Shown here one piece after another: positions 39,082-47,774 of a stretch of DNA of 64,000 bases. Under the pieces are notes generated by a model. That model was not told the DNA's origin and searched no databases. It saw nothing but the letters and a program-made list of their open reading frames with translations. The DNA is from JAMXLO01 sp963791495 (lineage in GTDB: Bacteria; Pseudomonadota; Alphaproteobacteria; Acetobacterales; Acetobacteraceae): positions 1-64,000 of the forward strand of contig CAWBST010000029.1 in assembly GCA_963791495.1 (NCBI GenBank), written 5' to 3'. The translations under genes and the position numbers were made by a program. How positions within the stretch are numbered: the first letter of the stretch is position 1; every line of letters starts with the position of its first letter.

Positions 39082-40356
39082 TCAGTAGACCTCGGCGTAA
39101 CGGTTGCAGAGCTCGTTCACGGCCCATTCAGCCACGTGCTTCACTTCCGAGCGCTTGTGGCGCAGATACGCCTCCAGGAATACCGGCCCGAACCAGCCCG
39201 CCACCGCCTTGCTCGCCGCCATGTTGTCGAGCGCCTGGCTGAGCGAATGCGGCAGTTCGTCAACACCGTCAGCCGATGGCGGCAAGCCGAGCTTGCGCTG
39301 CAGCCCGTCCGCGCCGGCGAAGATGACGGCGCCGAGTGCCATGTAAGGGCTGGCGGCGGCATCGCAGACGCGGAACTCGAGGTTGAACTGCCGCGCGGTG
39401 TCGGCGGGATCGGATGACGCAAACACAGGGCAGACGCGCAGGGCCGCGCCGCGATCCTGCTGCACGATATCGATCAGTGTCGGCGCCCAGCGGTTCGGCG
39501 TGAGCCGCAGATACGAAACAGGCGAGGGCGCGGTGATCGCGCAGATCGCCGGCAGATGCTGCAGCACGCCCGCGCAGAAATGCTGCGCCGCCATGCTGAG
39601 TCCCATGGGTCCTGTCGCCGCATACGTCACGGGCGCGCCGGACGCATCCTGCAGGCTCATGTGGATGTGCACGCCGTTGCCGACGCCGGACGCTTCGGGC
39701 ATCGGCGAGAACGAGGCGCGGAACCCGTGCCGATGCGCCGCACCGCGCGCCATCTCGCGGGTGATCACCGCTTGGTCTGCCGCGGTCAGTGCGGGCGCCG
39801 GCGCCACCGTCACCTCGAACTGCCGCGTGCCGTATTCGGCGAGAAACGAATCCGGTGTCACGCCGGCAGCGCGCACTGCGGCGACGAAGCTTTCGCCGAA
39901 CGTTCCCTGGCGACGGAACGCGTTCAGGCTGTACGCATCGCCGTCGCGATGCTGGTTGCCGGTGTAGACGAACTCCTGCTCGAACGCGGCGACAAGGCGC
40001 AGGCCTGACGCCGCGTTCAACGCCTCGATGGCCCGGCGCAGGAATTCGCGCGGGCAGCACTCCCATGGTGTCCCGTCGGTGTTGCGAATGTCGCCCAGGA
40101 AGAAGTGCTCCGGCGCGGAACCGTCGCCGAAATCCACCCGCACCTCGGTTGCCGGATCGGGCACGATCATCAGGTCGCCGGCAGTGCCGAACGGCGTGTC
40201 GAGGATCGGACCGAACGCGGTCTGCATCAGGTTGGAGTGGGTCCAGCCAACACCTTTGTGTCGCCGAGCGTCGATCTCGCGAGCGGGGTAACCTTTGCCA
40301 CGGACGTGGCCAGCGATGTCGCAGGTACCAACGAACACCAGTTCCTCGCGCAGCAT
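39082..40356 (-). CDS. Glutamine synthetase family protein (gamma-glutamyl-amine synthetase type)
   Basis: 424 residues, shorter than GlnA (about 470). Seen: N-terminal GHVRGKGYPAREI, metal-binding AAFEQEFVYTG (E-x-E region), QFEVTVAPAPALTAADQAV (second Glu), GNGVHIHMSLQD (metal/ATP His) and LRLTPNRWAPT with the substrate Arg region. GlnA's adenylylation Tyr region is not evident. Members of this branch ligate glutamate to polyamines or other amines (PuuA-like), or are unassigned. Standing alone between unrelated genes, its substrate cannot be told. Confidence 0.8.
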   Translation of the reverse strand: MLREELVFVGTCDIAGHVRGKGYPAREIDARRHKGVGWTHSNLMQTAFGPILDTPFGTAGDLMIVPDPATEVRVDFGDGSAPEHFFLGDIRNTDGTPWECCPREFLRRAIEALNAASGLRLVAAFEQEFVYTGNQHRDGDAYSLNAFRRQGTFGESFVAAVRAAGVTPDSFLAEYGTRQFEVTVAPAPALTAADQAVITREMARGAAHRHGFRASFSPMPEASGVGNGVHIHMSLQDASGAPVTYAATGPMGLSMAAQHFCAGVLQHLPAICAITAPSPVSYLRLTPNRWAPTLIDIVQQDRGAALRVCPVFASSDPADTARQFNLEFRVCDAAASPYMALGAVIFAGADGLQRKLGLPPSADGVDELPHSLSQALDNMAASKAVAGWFGPVFLEAYLRHKRSEVKHVAEWAVNELCNRYAEVY

Positions 40357-40523
40357 GTCGCTCTCCTGTTACGTACGGGTTACATGCAGGGCGAAGCGTA
40401 GCGCGAGCGACGCATGCGTGCGAACTGCATGTTGTGCTTGCAACAAGGGCCACGGATATGCACGTTGGCCGCGAATTGGCCTGAACCGATTCGCCCGCGT
40501 GCCACGACGTGCCGGAGAACCCC

Positions 40524-40871
40524 ATGCATATACACAAGCTTGCTCTCGTTGCCTGCTGTCTCGCGGTCGCCGGCCTGGCCGGTTGCGGGTCGGATCAGAA
40601 TGCCGCACCGCCGCCGCCCATGCCCGAACCAGCACCTGTCGCGGCTGCAACTCCGCCACCACCGCCGCCCGCGCCGACAGCGAAGCCCATGGCGCACCAG
40701 AACCGCGTGGCGACCGTGCAGACGGCGCTGAACAACAACGGCGCGCAACTCAACGTCGATGGTCACATGGGACCCAAGACAGCGGCGGCGTTGAAGGCGT
40801 TCCAGAAGCAGCACAAACTGAAGGTCACGGGCAAGGCTGACGGCGCGACGTTGAAAGCGTTGGGTGTGTAG
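40524..40871 (+). CDS. Peptidoglycan-binding lipoprotein
   Basis: 115 residues from the ATG at 40524 with GGAG eight bases before it. Signal peptide with lipobox VAGLAGC (Cys about residue 23), then a Pro/Ala-rich spacer (about residues 30-57), then a PG_binding_1 domain (about 62-115) with VQTALNNNGAQLNVDGHMGP and TAAALKAFQKQHKLKVTGKA. It should be lipid-anchored and bind the cell wall. It is convergent with pheT. Confidence 0.88.
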   Translation: MHIHKLALVACCLAVAGLAGCGSDQNAAPPPPMPEPAPVAAATPPPPPPAPTAKPMAHQNRVATVQTALNNNGAQLNVDGHMGPKTAAALKAFQKQHKLKVTGKADGATLKALGV

Positions 40872-40885
40872 CTGCCTCTCGATGT

Positions 40886-40914
40886 CACGCTGCGCCGGCC
40901 ATCAGCGCAGCGTG
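40886..40914. terminator. Perfect 10-bp hairpin between convergent genes
   Basis: The arms cacgctgcgc and gcgcagcgtg flank a 9-nt loop between the lipoprotein stop and pheT, overlapping the pheT stop codon. There is no T tract on either strand, so function as a bidirectional terminator is only a guess. Confidence 0.35.
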
Positions 40915-43364
40915 GCGCCCGTCGCCTTTGCCACCGCGGCAACCACCTTCTCACTGGCGGCCTCGATCTCGGCATCGGTCAGTGTGCGTTCACGCGGCTG
41001 GAACACGACCTCGATCGCCAGTGACTTCTTGCCGGATGGCAGGCGGTCGCCCTGATAGAGGTCGAACAGCGACACGCCGGTGATCAGCGCGCGATCGGCG
41101 CCTCGCGCGGCGCGCAGCACGGCGTCCGCTGTCACCGTACTGTCGACCAGGAACGCGAAGTCGCGGCGGATCGGCTGGAACGGTGACAGATCGGGCGCGG
41201 CCCTGCGACGACGCTTGGGTTGGCCGACCACATCGAGGTCGAGTTGGAACGCGACCACGGGTCCGACGAGATCCAATGCGGCCAGCACGCGTGGATGCAG
41301 TTCGCCGAAGCTTCCCAGTGCGGTCTTCGGTCCCTGACGCACGGTGGCCGAGCGACCGGGGTGATAGAAGCCCGAGGCATCCTGCGTCAGCACCAGCGCA
41401 TCGAGCGGCACACCGACCGCAGTCATGACGGCCCACAGATCGGCCTTTGCGTCCATCGCATCGATCGGTCGCGACGGCGCCTGCCAGTTGCGTGGCGTTA
41501 CGCCGGCACGTAGACCGGCGGCGATCCAACGCTGGTTCTCCGCGGCGTCGACTGCGAACTCCGGTCCGATCTCGAACAGCGCCACATCGGGATAGCCGCG
41601 TGCCGCATTGCGTTTTGCGGCGAGTGCCAACGAAGCAATCGGCGTGGGGCGCAGTTGGTCGAGATCGGCGGCAATCGGGTTGGTCAGGCGCAGCGATTCC
41701 GGCGTTTCGCCGAACAGCGCCGCTTCGGCCTGCGCCATGAAGCTGAAGGTGACGCACTCGGTCAGGCCCTGCGCAGCGAGGGTGCGGCGAACCAGCTCTG
41801 TGCGCGCCTGCTTCGGCGTCAGCGTGGCAACAGGAACCGGTGATGCGCGTGGCAGCGAGACCGGCGGGATAGCATCGAGGCCACGCAGGCGCAGCACTTC
41901 CTCGACCAGATCGCACTCCGGTTCGATCTCGGCACAGCCCGCGGCTGCCTTCGCGGCAATGGCGGGATCGAGCGTCTCCGACTGTTCGAGCGCGATCTCC
42001 GCGGCGATGTCGTTGCGCCACGACGGCACGGCGACGGTGACGCGCGTGGCGTCGCGGCTCTGCACGGCGAAGCCCAGGCGCTGCAGCGATGCGACCGCTT
42101 CGTCGGGCGGAATGTCCGAGCCACCAAGTCCGGCGATGCGCTCGAGGCGCAGGGTTGCGGTGCGCTGCCACGCTGGAGGAGCGCCTGCCTCGACGACTTC
42201 GCCCGGCTCGCCGCCGCAAAGTTCCAGCACCATCGCCGTGGCGGCTTCCACTGCGTCGGGCATCAGCGCGGCATCGATGCCACGCTCAAAGCGCTGGCGC
42301 GCGTCGGAAACGATCTGATGGCGGCGGCCGGTCAGTGCGACGCGGATCGGATCGAACAGCGCGCACTCAATGAAGACCGAGGTCGTGGTCCCGTCACAGC
42401 CGGTCGGCTCGCCGCCGATCACGCCCGCCATCGACTGCACGCCGGCGGCATCGGCAATCGCGCAATCCTCCGCGGCGACGGTGTAATCGCGGCCGTTGAG
42501 GGCCCGCAATGTCTCGCCACGACCGGGACGCAAGGTCAGCACATCGCCGGTGAGCTTCGCCACGTCGAACACGTGCAACGGGCGGCCGAGGTCGATGGTG
42601 AAGAAGTTGGTGATATCGACCAGAGTGTTGATCGGGCGCAGGCCAACCGACATCAGCCGGTCCTGCAGCCATTGCGGGCTGGCGTCGTTGCGCAGGTTGC
42701 GGATGGTGCGGCCGAGGATCCAGGGGCACGCCTCGGGCCAGTCGATCTGCCAGCGCGGGCCGCCGCGGAACATGGGCGCGATCTTCGGCGGCTGCCAGGA
42801 TTTCAGCGTGCCGATGCCGCCGGCGACGAGATCGCGCGCGATGCCGCGCACGGCAAAGCAGTCGCCGCGGTTCGGCGTGACGCTGACATCGATGACCGGA
42901 TCGTCGAGACCGGCCCATTGCGCGTACACGGCGCCGACCGGCGCATCCTCGGGCAGATCGAGGATGCCGGCATGGTCTTCGCCGAGACCCATCTCTCGTG
43001 CGGACAGCAGCATACCCGCGCTGCGCACGCCGCGGATCTCGCCGACCTTCAGCGTGATGCCGGTGCCGGGAATCAACGTGCCCGGCGGCGCGAACACACC
43101 CTTCATGCCGGTGCGCGCGTTCGGCGCTCCACACACCACGCGCACGGTGTCGCTGCCGGTATCGACAGTGCACACGCGAAGCCGGTCGGCGTTCGGGTGC
43201 TGCACCGCCTCGATCACGCGCGCAATGCGGAACTGGGCGAGCGCGGCGCCGCGATTCTCCACGTCCTCCAGTTCCAGGCCGATGCGGGTCAGCGTCTCGG
43301 TGATCTGGTCGAGCGTCGCGTCGGTATCGAGATGCGTTTTCAGCCACGAGAGGGAGAACTTCAT
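40902..43364 (-). CDS. pheT: Phenylalanine-tRNA ligase beta subunit
   Basis: 820 residues from MKFSLSWLKTHLDTDATLDQ, the conserved PheT start; the open frame extends further upstream but without similarity. Domains in order: tRNA-binding OB/EMAP-like domain (about 40-150, VRVVCGAPNARTGMKGVFAP), B3/B4 editing region (about 210-390), B5 (about 400-470), the catalytic-like domain, and the anticodon-binding FDX-ACB domain (about 725-820, FQPIRRDFAFLVD). It pairs with PheS to charge tRNA-Phe. An inverted-repeat element separates it from pheS, so it may have partly independent expression. Confidence 0.97.
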   Translation of the reverse strand: MKFSLSWLKTHLDTDATLDQITETLTRIGLELEDVENRGAALAQFRIARVIEAVQHPNADRLRVCTVDTGSDTVRVVCGAPNARTGMKGVFAPPGTLIPGTGITLKVGEIRGVRSAGMLLSAREMGLGEDHAGILDLPEDAPVGAVYAQWAGLDDPVIDVSVTPNRGDCFAVRGIARDLVAGGIGTLKSWQPPKIAPMFRGGPRWQIDWPEACPWILGRTIRNLRNDASPQWLQDRLMSVGLRPINTLVDITNFFTIDLGRPLHVFDVAKLTGDVLTLRPGRGETLRALNGRDYTVAAEDCAIADAAGVQSMAGVIGGEPTGCDGTTTSVFIECALFDPIRVALTGRRHQIVSDARQRFERGIDAALMPDAVEAATAMVLELCGGEPGEVVEAGAPPAWQRTATLRLERIAGLGGSDIPPDEAVASLQRLGFAVQSRDATRVTVAVPSWRNDIAAEIALEQSETLDPAIAAKAAAGCAEIEPECDLVEEVLRLRGLDAIPPVSLPRASPVPVATLTPKQARTELVRRTLAAQGLTECVTFSFMAQAEAALFGETPESLRLTNPIAADLDQLRPTPIASLALAAKRNAARGYPDVALFEIGPEFAVDAAENQRWIAAGLRAGVTPRNWQAPSRPIDAMDAKADLWAVMTAVGVPLDALVLTQDASGFYHPGRSATVRQGPKTALGSFGELHPRVLAALDLVGPVVAFQLDLDVVGQPKRRRRAAPDLSPFQPIRRDFAFLVDSTVTADAVLRAARGADRALITGVSLFDLYQGDRLPSGKKSLAIEVVFQPRERTLTDAEIEAASEKVVAAVAKATGATLR

Positions 43365-43382
43365 GTCCGAGGCCCCGTACCC

Positions 43383-43472
43383 GTCATGGCCGACCTTGTG
43401 CCGGCCATCTGCGTCTTTGCTGGTGCGGGCATGAGAAGACGTGGATGGCCAGCGGCCAAGCCCGGCCATGAC
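43383..43472. repeat. Palindromic intergenic repeat (GTCATGGCC type) between pheS and pheT
   Basis: The left arm begins gtcatggccgaccttgtgcc (43383 onward, to 43417) and the right arm (43436-43472) ends ccaagcccggccatgac. They are imperfect reverse complements and would fold into a long hairpin. This motif is a common dispersed intergenic element in alphaproteobacteria. Confidence 0.65.
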
Positions 43473-43501
43473 GATGGAAGCGAGTGGCGGCGCGCATTCG
43501 C

Positions 43502-44569
43502 TCACACGCCCTCATGCAGCATGGTCGGCGCGAGCGGATTGAAGCCGTAGTGACGCAGCCAGCGGATGTCTGATTCGAAGAAGGGCCGCAGGTCGGTCAT
43601 GCCGTACTTCAACATGGCGATGCGCTCGACGCCCATGCCCCATGCGAAGCCCTGCCACTCGCGCGGATCGATGCCGCAATTGGCCAGTACGCGCGGATGC
43701 ACCATGCCGCTGCCGAGGATCTCCAGCCAGTCGCCGCCCTTGCCGAGTTCGCCGGTGCGGCGATTCCAGCCGATGTCCACCTCCATCGAGGGCTCGGTGA
43801 ACGGGAAGTAGCTGGAGCGGAAGCGCATCGGCAGGTCGGCGATAGCGAAGAAGGTGCGCAGGAAGTCGATCAGTGCGCCCTTCAGGTGCCCGAGGGTCAG
43901 GTCGCGGTCGAGCACCAGGCCTTCGCACTGGTGGAACATTGGCGAATGCGTCGCGTCGTGGTCGGCGCGATAGGTGCGGCCGATGACGATGACGCGGAGC
44001 GGAGGCGGACGCGTCAGCATGGTGCGGATCTGCACCGGCGAGGTCTGCGTGCGCAGCACCGGCGGCGGCTTGTTGCCCTGCGCGGGCAAGTAGAACGTGT
44101 CCTGGTCGGCGCGGGATGGGTGGTGCGCTGGAATGTTGAGCGCGGAAAAATTCATCCAGTCGGCTTCGACGTCGGGCCCCTCGGCAATTTCGCAACCCAT
44201 GGCACCGAAGATGGCAGCGATCTCCTCCATGGTGCGGCTGATCGGGTGGATCAGGCCGGTCTCACGCGGGCGTGGCGGCAGGGTGGGATCGAGATGCTCC
44301 GCGGCGAGGCGGTTGTCGAGTTCGGCGCTTTCCAGTTCGCCGCGGCGGGCCTCGATCAGGGCGGTCAGGGTGTCCTTGAGCAGGTTCAGCGCGGCGCCGC
44401 GCTCCCGGCGCTGATCGGGCGCGGTCTTGCCCAGATCGCGCAGCAGGCCCGTGAGGCGACCGTTGCGGCCGAGAGTGGCGACGCGGACGGCGTCCCAGGC
44501 GCGCATGTCGGATGCCGCGGCAAGGGCGGACTCGGTGTCCGATTGGAGGATTTGCAGATCGTCGGTCAT
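43502..44569 (-). CDS. pheS: Phenylalanine-tRNA ligase alpha subunit
   Basis: 355 residues, class II aminoacyl-tRNA synthetase catalytic subunit. The N-terminal coiled-coil region (about 1-90) is followed by motif 1 (HPISRTMEEIAAIFGAMG), motif 2 (TSPVQIRTM, HQCEGLVLDRDLTLGHLKG) and motif 3 (GFAWGMGVERIAMLKYGM). It starts at ATG 44569. It lies between rplT and pheT in the same direction. A palindromic repeat (44587-44663) separates it from rplT. Confidence 0.97.
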   Translation of the reverse strand: MTDDLQILQSDTESALAAASDMRAWDAVRVATLGRNGRLTGLLRDLGKTAPDQRRERGAALNLLKDTLTALIEARRGELESAELDNRLAAEHLDPTLPPRPRETGLIHPISRTMEEIAAIFGAMGCEIAEGPDVEADWMNFSALNIPAHHPSRADQDTFYLPAQGNKPPPVLRTQTSPVQIRTMLTRPPPLRVIVIGRTYRADHDATHSPMFHQCEGLVLDRDLTLGHLKGALIDFLRTFFAIADLPMRFRSSYFPFTEPSMEVDIGWNRRTGELGKGGDWLEILGSGMVHPRVLANCGIDPREWQGFAWGMGVERIAMLKYGMTDLRPFFESDIRWLRHYGFNPLAPTMLHEGV

Positions 44570-44586
44570 GGCGGCCGCTACATACC

Positions 44587-44663
44587 GTCATTCCCGCGCA
44601 AGCGGGAATCCAGGCGGGCGCGATCGGGACGCACGCCTGGATCCCCGCTTTCGCAGGGATGAC
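44587..44663. repeat. Palindromic intergenic repeat (GTCATTCCCGC type) between rplT and pheS
   Basis: The left arm gtcattcccgcgcaagcggg (44587 onward) and the right arm ending ccgctttcgcagggatgac (to 44663) are near-complementary around a 21-base centre. The same type recurs at 52674-52751. Confidence 0.7.
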
Positions 44664-44666
44664 GCT

Positions 44667-45020
44667 TCAGAGTGAGGACTGCACCTTCTTGACGATCTCC
44701 GCGAACGACGCGGCATCGTCATAGGCGATGGCGGCCAGTACCTTGCGGTCGATCTCGATGCCGGCCTTCTTCAGCCCATCGATGAACCGGCTGTAGGTGA
44801 GGCCGTGCTCGCGCACTGCCGCGTTGATCCGCTGGATCCATAGTCCGCGGAAGTCACGCTTCTTGTTGCGCCGGTCGCGATAGGCGTACTGCAGCGACTT
44901 CTCCAGCCGCTGCTTCGCCGCGCGAAAGGTGGTGGAGGTGCGGCCGCGGAAGCCCTTCGACTGCTCGAGGACCTTCTTGTGCCGCGCATGGGTGGTGGTG
45001 CCCCGCTTGACGCGTGCCAT
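44667..45020 (-). CDS. rplT: 50S ribosomal protein L20
   Basis: 117 residues, normal length, starting MARVKRGTTTHARHKKVLEQ with the conserved K-x-x-K/R-G-x-x-x-x-x-R-H-K-K-x-L N-terminal tail, then FRAAKQRLEKSLQYAYRDRR and RINAAVREHGLTYSRFIDGL. It binds 23S rRNA early in assembly and in many bacteria also represses its own operon. It lies 12 bp after rpmI. Confidence 0.98.
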   Translation of the reverse strand: MARVKRGTTTHARHKKVLEQSKGFRGRTSTTFRAAKQRLEKSLQYAYRDRRNKKRDFRGLWIQRINAAVREHGLTYSRFIDGLKKAGIEIDRKVLAAIAYDDAASFAEIVKKVQSSL

Positions 45021-45032
45021 GTGCCTGCTCCC

Positions 45033-45236
45033 TCAGTCCAGCCCGTATGGCGCCCAGCCCCTCACGGTGCGGGCGTCCATGACGGTGAGGGTCTGCATGC
45101 GACGGTTGCTGCGCTTGGCCTTCTGGGTGCGGGCGGAGAGGTTGTGGCGCTTCATGCCGGGGCCGGCCTTCACCTTGCCGGTCGCGGTGATCTTGAATCG
45201 CTTCTTGACCGACGACTTGGTCTTCATCTTGGGCAT
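45033..45236 (-). CDS. rpmI: 50S ribosomal protein L35
   Basis: 67 residues, MPKMKTKSSVKKRFKITATG, then KVKAGPGMKRHNLSARTQKA; a very basic small protein with the standard L35 start. AAGGAGAC-type ribosome site lies before the ATG (45236). The frame continues upstream without similarity. The usual upstream gene infC is not adjacent. Confidence 0.97.
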   Translation of the reverse strand: MPKMKTKSSVKKRFKITATGKVKAGPGMKRHNLSARTQKAKRSNRRMQTLTVMDARTVRGWAPYGLD

Positions 45237-45801
45237 TTTTGTCTCCTTCGGTTGAGGCCTGCCGGATACGCAGGCGCTCGCGGCCGGGCATGCCCATTCC
45301 AGGCCCGGGCTCGCGAGACGAGGGGCGGATGTAGCCTCGGGACGGGGAGGGTGCAAGCGGCGTGCATCTCCGGCATCTCCGGTGGCGAGCAAGGGCACAT
45401 CAGGTTCAAGCTGGTCTGCGGCTACCGAGTCCCAGGGCAATAAAAGGCCAAGGACATCCCAGGATTCGCTTCCGACCTATCGTTCTCCGCAATGCCGGAG
45501 CCAAATGTATTTGGCGACGGCTAAAGCGCACGTTGATTATCCGCGCGGAGAGACGGACGAATACGCCGTTATATGTCTGCATTCGTGTTTTCAATTCCTT
45601 CCTGCAATTGAACGCAGAAAGAACCTATCGAAGCACCACAACCCAAACATTGACACTTTGCCCGTCTCGTCCGACGATTGCGTGAGAAACCAAAGCGTCC
45701 CTCGTGTTGCCCCTCCTCCGGCAGCTGCTGAGTGAGACACGGCAAGGCGAGTATTCCCACCGCCGCCTGCTCTGCGCAGACGCACCGACGAGGAGTCCGT
45801 A
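45237..45801. other. Intergenic region between divergent rpmI and a 507-residue protein gene
   Basis: 565 bp of lower GC content than the flanks (by eye), with only short open frames that I cannot assign. It should contain the rpmI operon promoter and leader on the minus strand and the promoter of the gene at 45802 on the plus strand. infC, usually here, is missing. Confidence 0.45.
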
Positions 45802-47325
45802 ATGCACGCACGCGTCCAGTATCCCGAAACGATCGAACCGCTGGTCCAGTTCATCGAGCAGACGCCACCCGCCGAAATCCTGGACCGCACGCTGGAAAAA
45901 CTGCGTGCCGGAGTCGCCCCCAAGACCATGCTGACCGCCTCGGCGCTTGCGGTGGTGCGCTCCGCCGACCTGCCGCCCGGCCATCACGGCGGCCCGCTGC
46001 ATCCGCTCGCCGGCCTGCACGCGATCACCAATCTGGTCGGGCGGCTGGAAGGCGAGGACCGCTTCCTGCCCGTCCTCCAGCACGTGGCGCTGTCCAACAA
46101 GCACGTCAACGACCCGGTGACCTCGCCCTTCAGCCTGCTGGAGTTCGCCCCGCTGGATCCCACCGGCACCGACACCAGCCGGTCGGCCGATCTCGCCAAT
46201 GACGGCTCGGGCGAGACCATCAGCGCAGAAGGCATCGAGGCGGCCAAGGAGGCCTTCCTGAAGGCCTGCGGCCGCGGCGAGAGCAACAAGGCCGACCACA
46301 TCTTCCTGTGGCTGTGGGACCATGTCCCGGCGATCGAGGCGTTCGACCTGCTGATGAGCGTGGCGCTGCCGAAAAACACGCTCGACGACCACTACTTCCT
46401 GTTCCCCGGCTATCTCTGGCGTGGACTGGAGACGCTCGGGACGGAGCATCTCAAGGTCCTGTTCCGCCCGGCCGTGCGCTATGTCGCGCGCTTCCCCACC
46501 CAGCGGCTGGTGCCGGAGGTCGACGCCCTGATCGAGCAGCACAACCTGCTGGGTCGCGTCCTGCGCCAGCGCTCCGGTGACGACGAGACCGCCCGGATCG
46601 GCGAGCTCGGCGAAGCCATTCGCGGCTGCACGACCTACCCGGAGATCCCCAAGCTGATCGCCCAGGCTCTGGCCGACGGGCTGTCGCTGGAGGGTGCAGG
46701 CGAGGCGCTGTCGATCGGCGCGGCCGGCCTGTTCCTGCGCTCGCTCACCGGCAACCCGATGGACGTGCACCTGCACACCAGCGCCAACCTGCGCCGCTAC
46801 CTGCTCCGGCTCGACGGCTTCAGCATGAAGAACAAGCTGCTGACCCTGCTGCTGTGGCACACCGGCCCGGAGGTGAAGTCCACCCAGTACCGGATGGAGC
46901 CGACCATCCAGCCGGACATGGACGCGGTCGCCGCCTTGCCGCATCGGTCGCAGGAGGACCTGCTGGAGGCGATCACCCATAGCATCTACAACCAGCCGCC
47001 GACCGATTGGTCGAAGGTGTCCAACCTGGGGATGATGCGCGCGGTGCCGGAGGTGAAGGGGACGGTGAACCTCGCCCAGCAGTACGTGAACCTGCGCTAT
47101 GACCCGCAGGTGCTGATCAACCGCCTCGCCCAGATCGTCTGCCACGACAACTTCACAGAGATGCACGCCTTCAAGCATCACCAGGCGGTCATCGAGGAGT
47201 TCCACGCCACTCGCGAGCCGTGGCGCTGGATGCACTTGGTCTGTGGCTGCCAAGCCGCGGCGGTCTCTTACGGCAAGAACATGACGGTCTACGAGGACGC
47301 ACTTGAGCTGCTGCACGCCGCGTAA
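45802..47325 (+). CDS. Conserved-looking 507-residue protein of unknown function
   Basis: A long, well-coded gene with AGGAG six bases before its ATG and a strong terminator right after it, so it is a single-gene transcript. I do not recognise a family. There is no signal peptide or TM segment. The predicted content is mostly helical. His-rich clusters stand out: PPGHHGGPLHPLAGLHAI (about residues 57-74), HVNDP, LDDHYFLFPG, MDVHLHTSANLRRY and FTEMHAFKHHQAV (about 452-464). Several could bind a metal such as non-haem iron. Two Cys lie near residue 485 (HLVCGC). A cytoplasmic metalloenzyme is possible but not shown. Confidence 0.6.
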   Translation: MHARVQYPETIEPLVQFIEQTPPAEILDRTLEKLRAGVAPKTMLTASALAVVRSADLPPGHHGGPLHPLAGLHAITNLVGRLEGEDRFLPVLQHVALSNKHVNDPVTSPFSLLEFAPLDPTGTDTSRSADLANDGSGETISAEGIEAAKEAFLKACGRGESNKADHIFLWLWDHVPAIEAFDLLMSVALPKNTLDDHYFLFPGYLWRGLETLGTEHLKVLFRPAVRYVARFPTQRLVPEVDALIEQHNLLGRVLRQRSGDDETARIGELGEAIRGCTTYPEIPKLIAQALADGLSLEGAGEALSIGAAGLFLRSLTGNPMDVHLHTSANLRRYLLRLDGFSMKNKLLTLLLWHTGPEVKSTQYRMEPTIQPDMDAVAALPHRSQEDLLEAITHSIYNQPPTDWSKVSNLGMMRAVPEVKGTVNLAQQYVNLRYDPQVLINRLAQIVCHDNFTEMHAFKHHQAVIEEFHATREPWRWMHLVCGCQAAAVSYGKNMTVYEDALELLHAA

Positions 47326-47336
47326 TTGACAATGCG

Positions 47337-47365
47337 AACCGGGAGGCGCGGCGCCTCCCGGTTTT
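47337..47365 (+). terminator. Rho-independent terminator
   Basis: aaccgggaggcgc and gcgcctcccggtt-type arms form a GC-rich perfect stem followed by a short T tract (tttt), 11 bases after the stop of the 507-residue protein gene. Confidence 0.8.
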
Positions 47366-47381
47366 ACCCTCGGGAGTGGGG

Positions 47382-47645
47382 CTAAGGGAGTGGGTTCGCC
47401 GCGGCGTTGCGATTTGCCGTTACGTCGTATGGTGGCGCAACTCGGGTCCAGATGCCGACCGACAGCCCGCCAACAATAGCCAGCGGCGTTGGATGGCGAG
47501 CTGCAACCTGCCGATCAGCGCCGACTGATCGCCCGCCAAAGGCCGAAACCTCGGCCGCCGTACCAGGACCGAGTGTCTGGGCAGATGCGGTGCTTGCCAG
47601 CAGCGCGGCAGCGACACCGAGTAGAACAACGCGCACTGTGTTCAT
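47382..47645 (-). CDS. Small exported protein of unknown function
   Basis: 87 residues from ATG 47645 with a clear signal peptide MNTVRVVLLGVAAALLASTA ending in an A-S-A cleavage site before QTLG. The mature part (about 64 residues) is Gly/Ala/Ala-Arg-rich without known motifs. It is convergent with the preceding gene. Expression is unproven. Confidence 0.4.
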   Translation of the reverse strand: MNTVRVVLLGVAAALLASTASAQTLGPGTAAEVSAFGGRSVGADRQVAARHPTPLAIVGGLSVGIWTRVAPPYDVTANRNAAANPLP

Positions 47646-47774
47646 CGCCGACACCTTCGCTCCGTCACGAGCAGGCATCACAGTATCGCATATTCCTTAC
47701 GATATGGTGCCTACCGATCCCCGAGTTATGCCGATCGATGCCCATCCGGCAGCCCGCGCCGGGTCTGCTTGCTC

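Noticed and set aside
45382..45735. 117-codon open frame in the rpmI upstream region
   Set aside because: No known domain, unusual composition and position in a control region.
45625..47316. 563-residue minus-strand open frame opposite the 507-residue protein
   Set aside because: The plus frame has the better ribosome site and a terminator directly after its stop; the minus frame is low-complexity.
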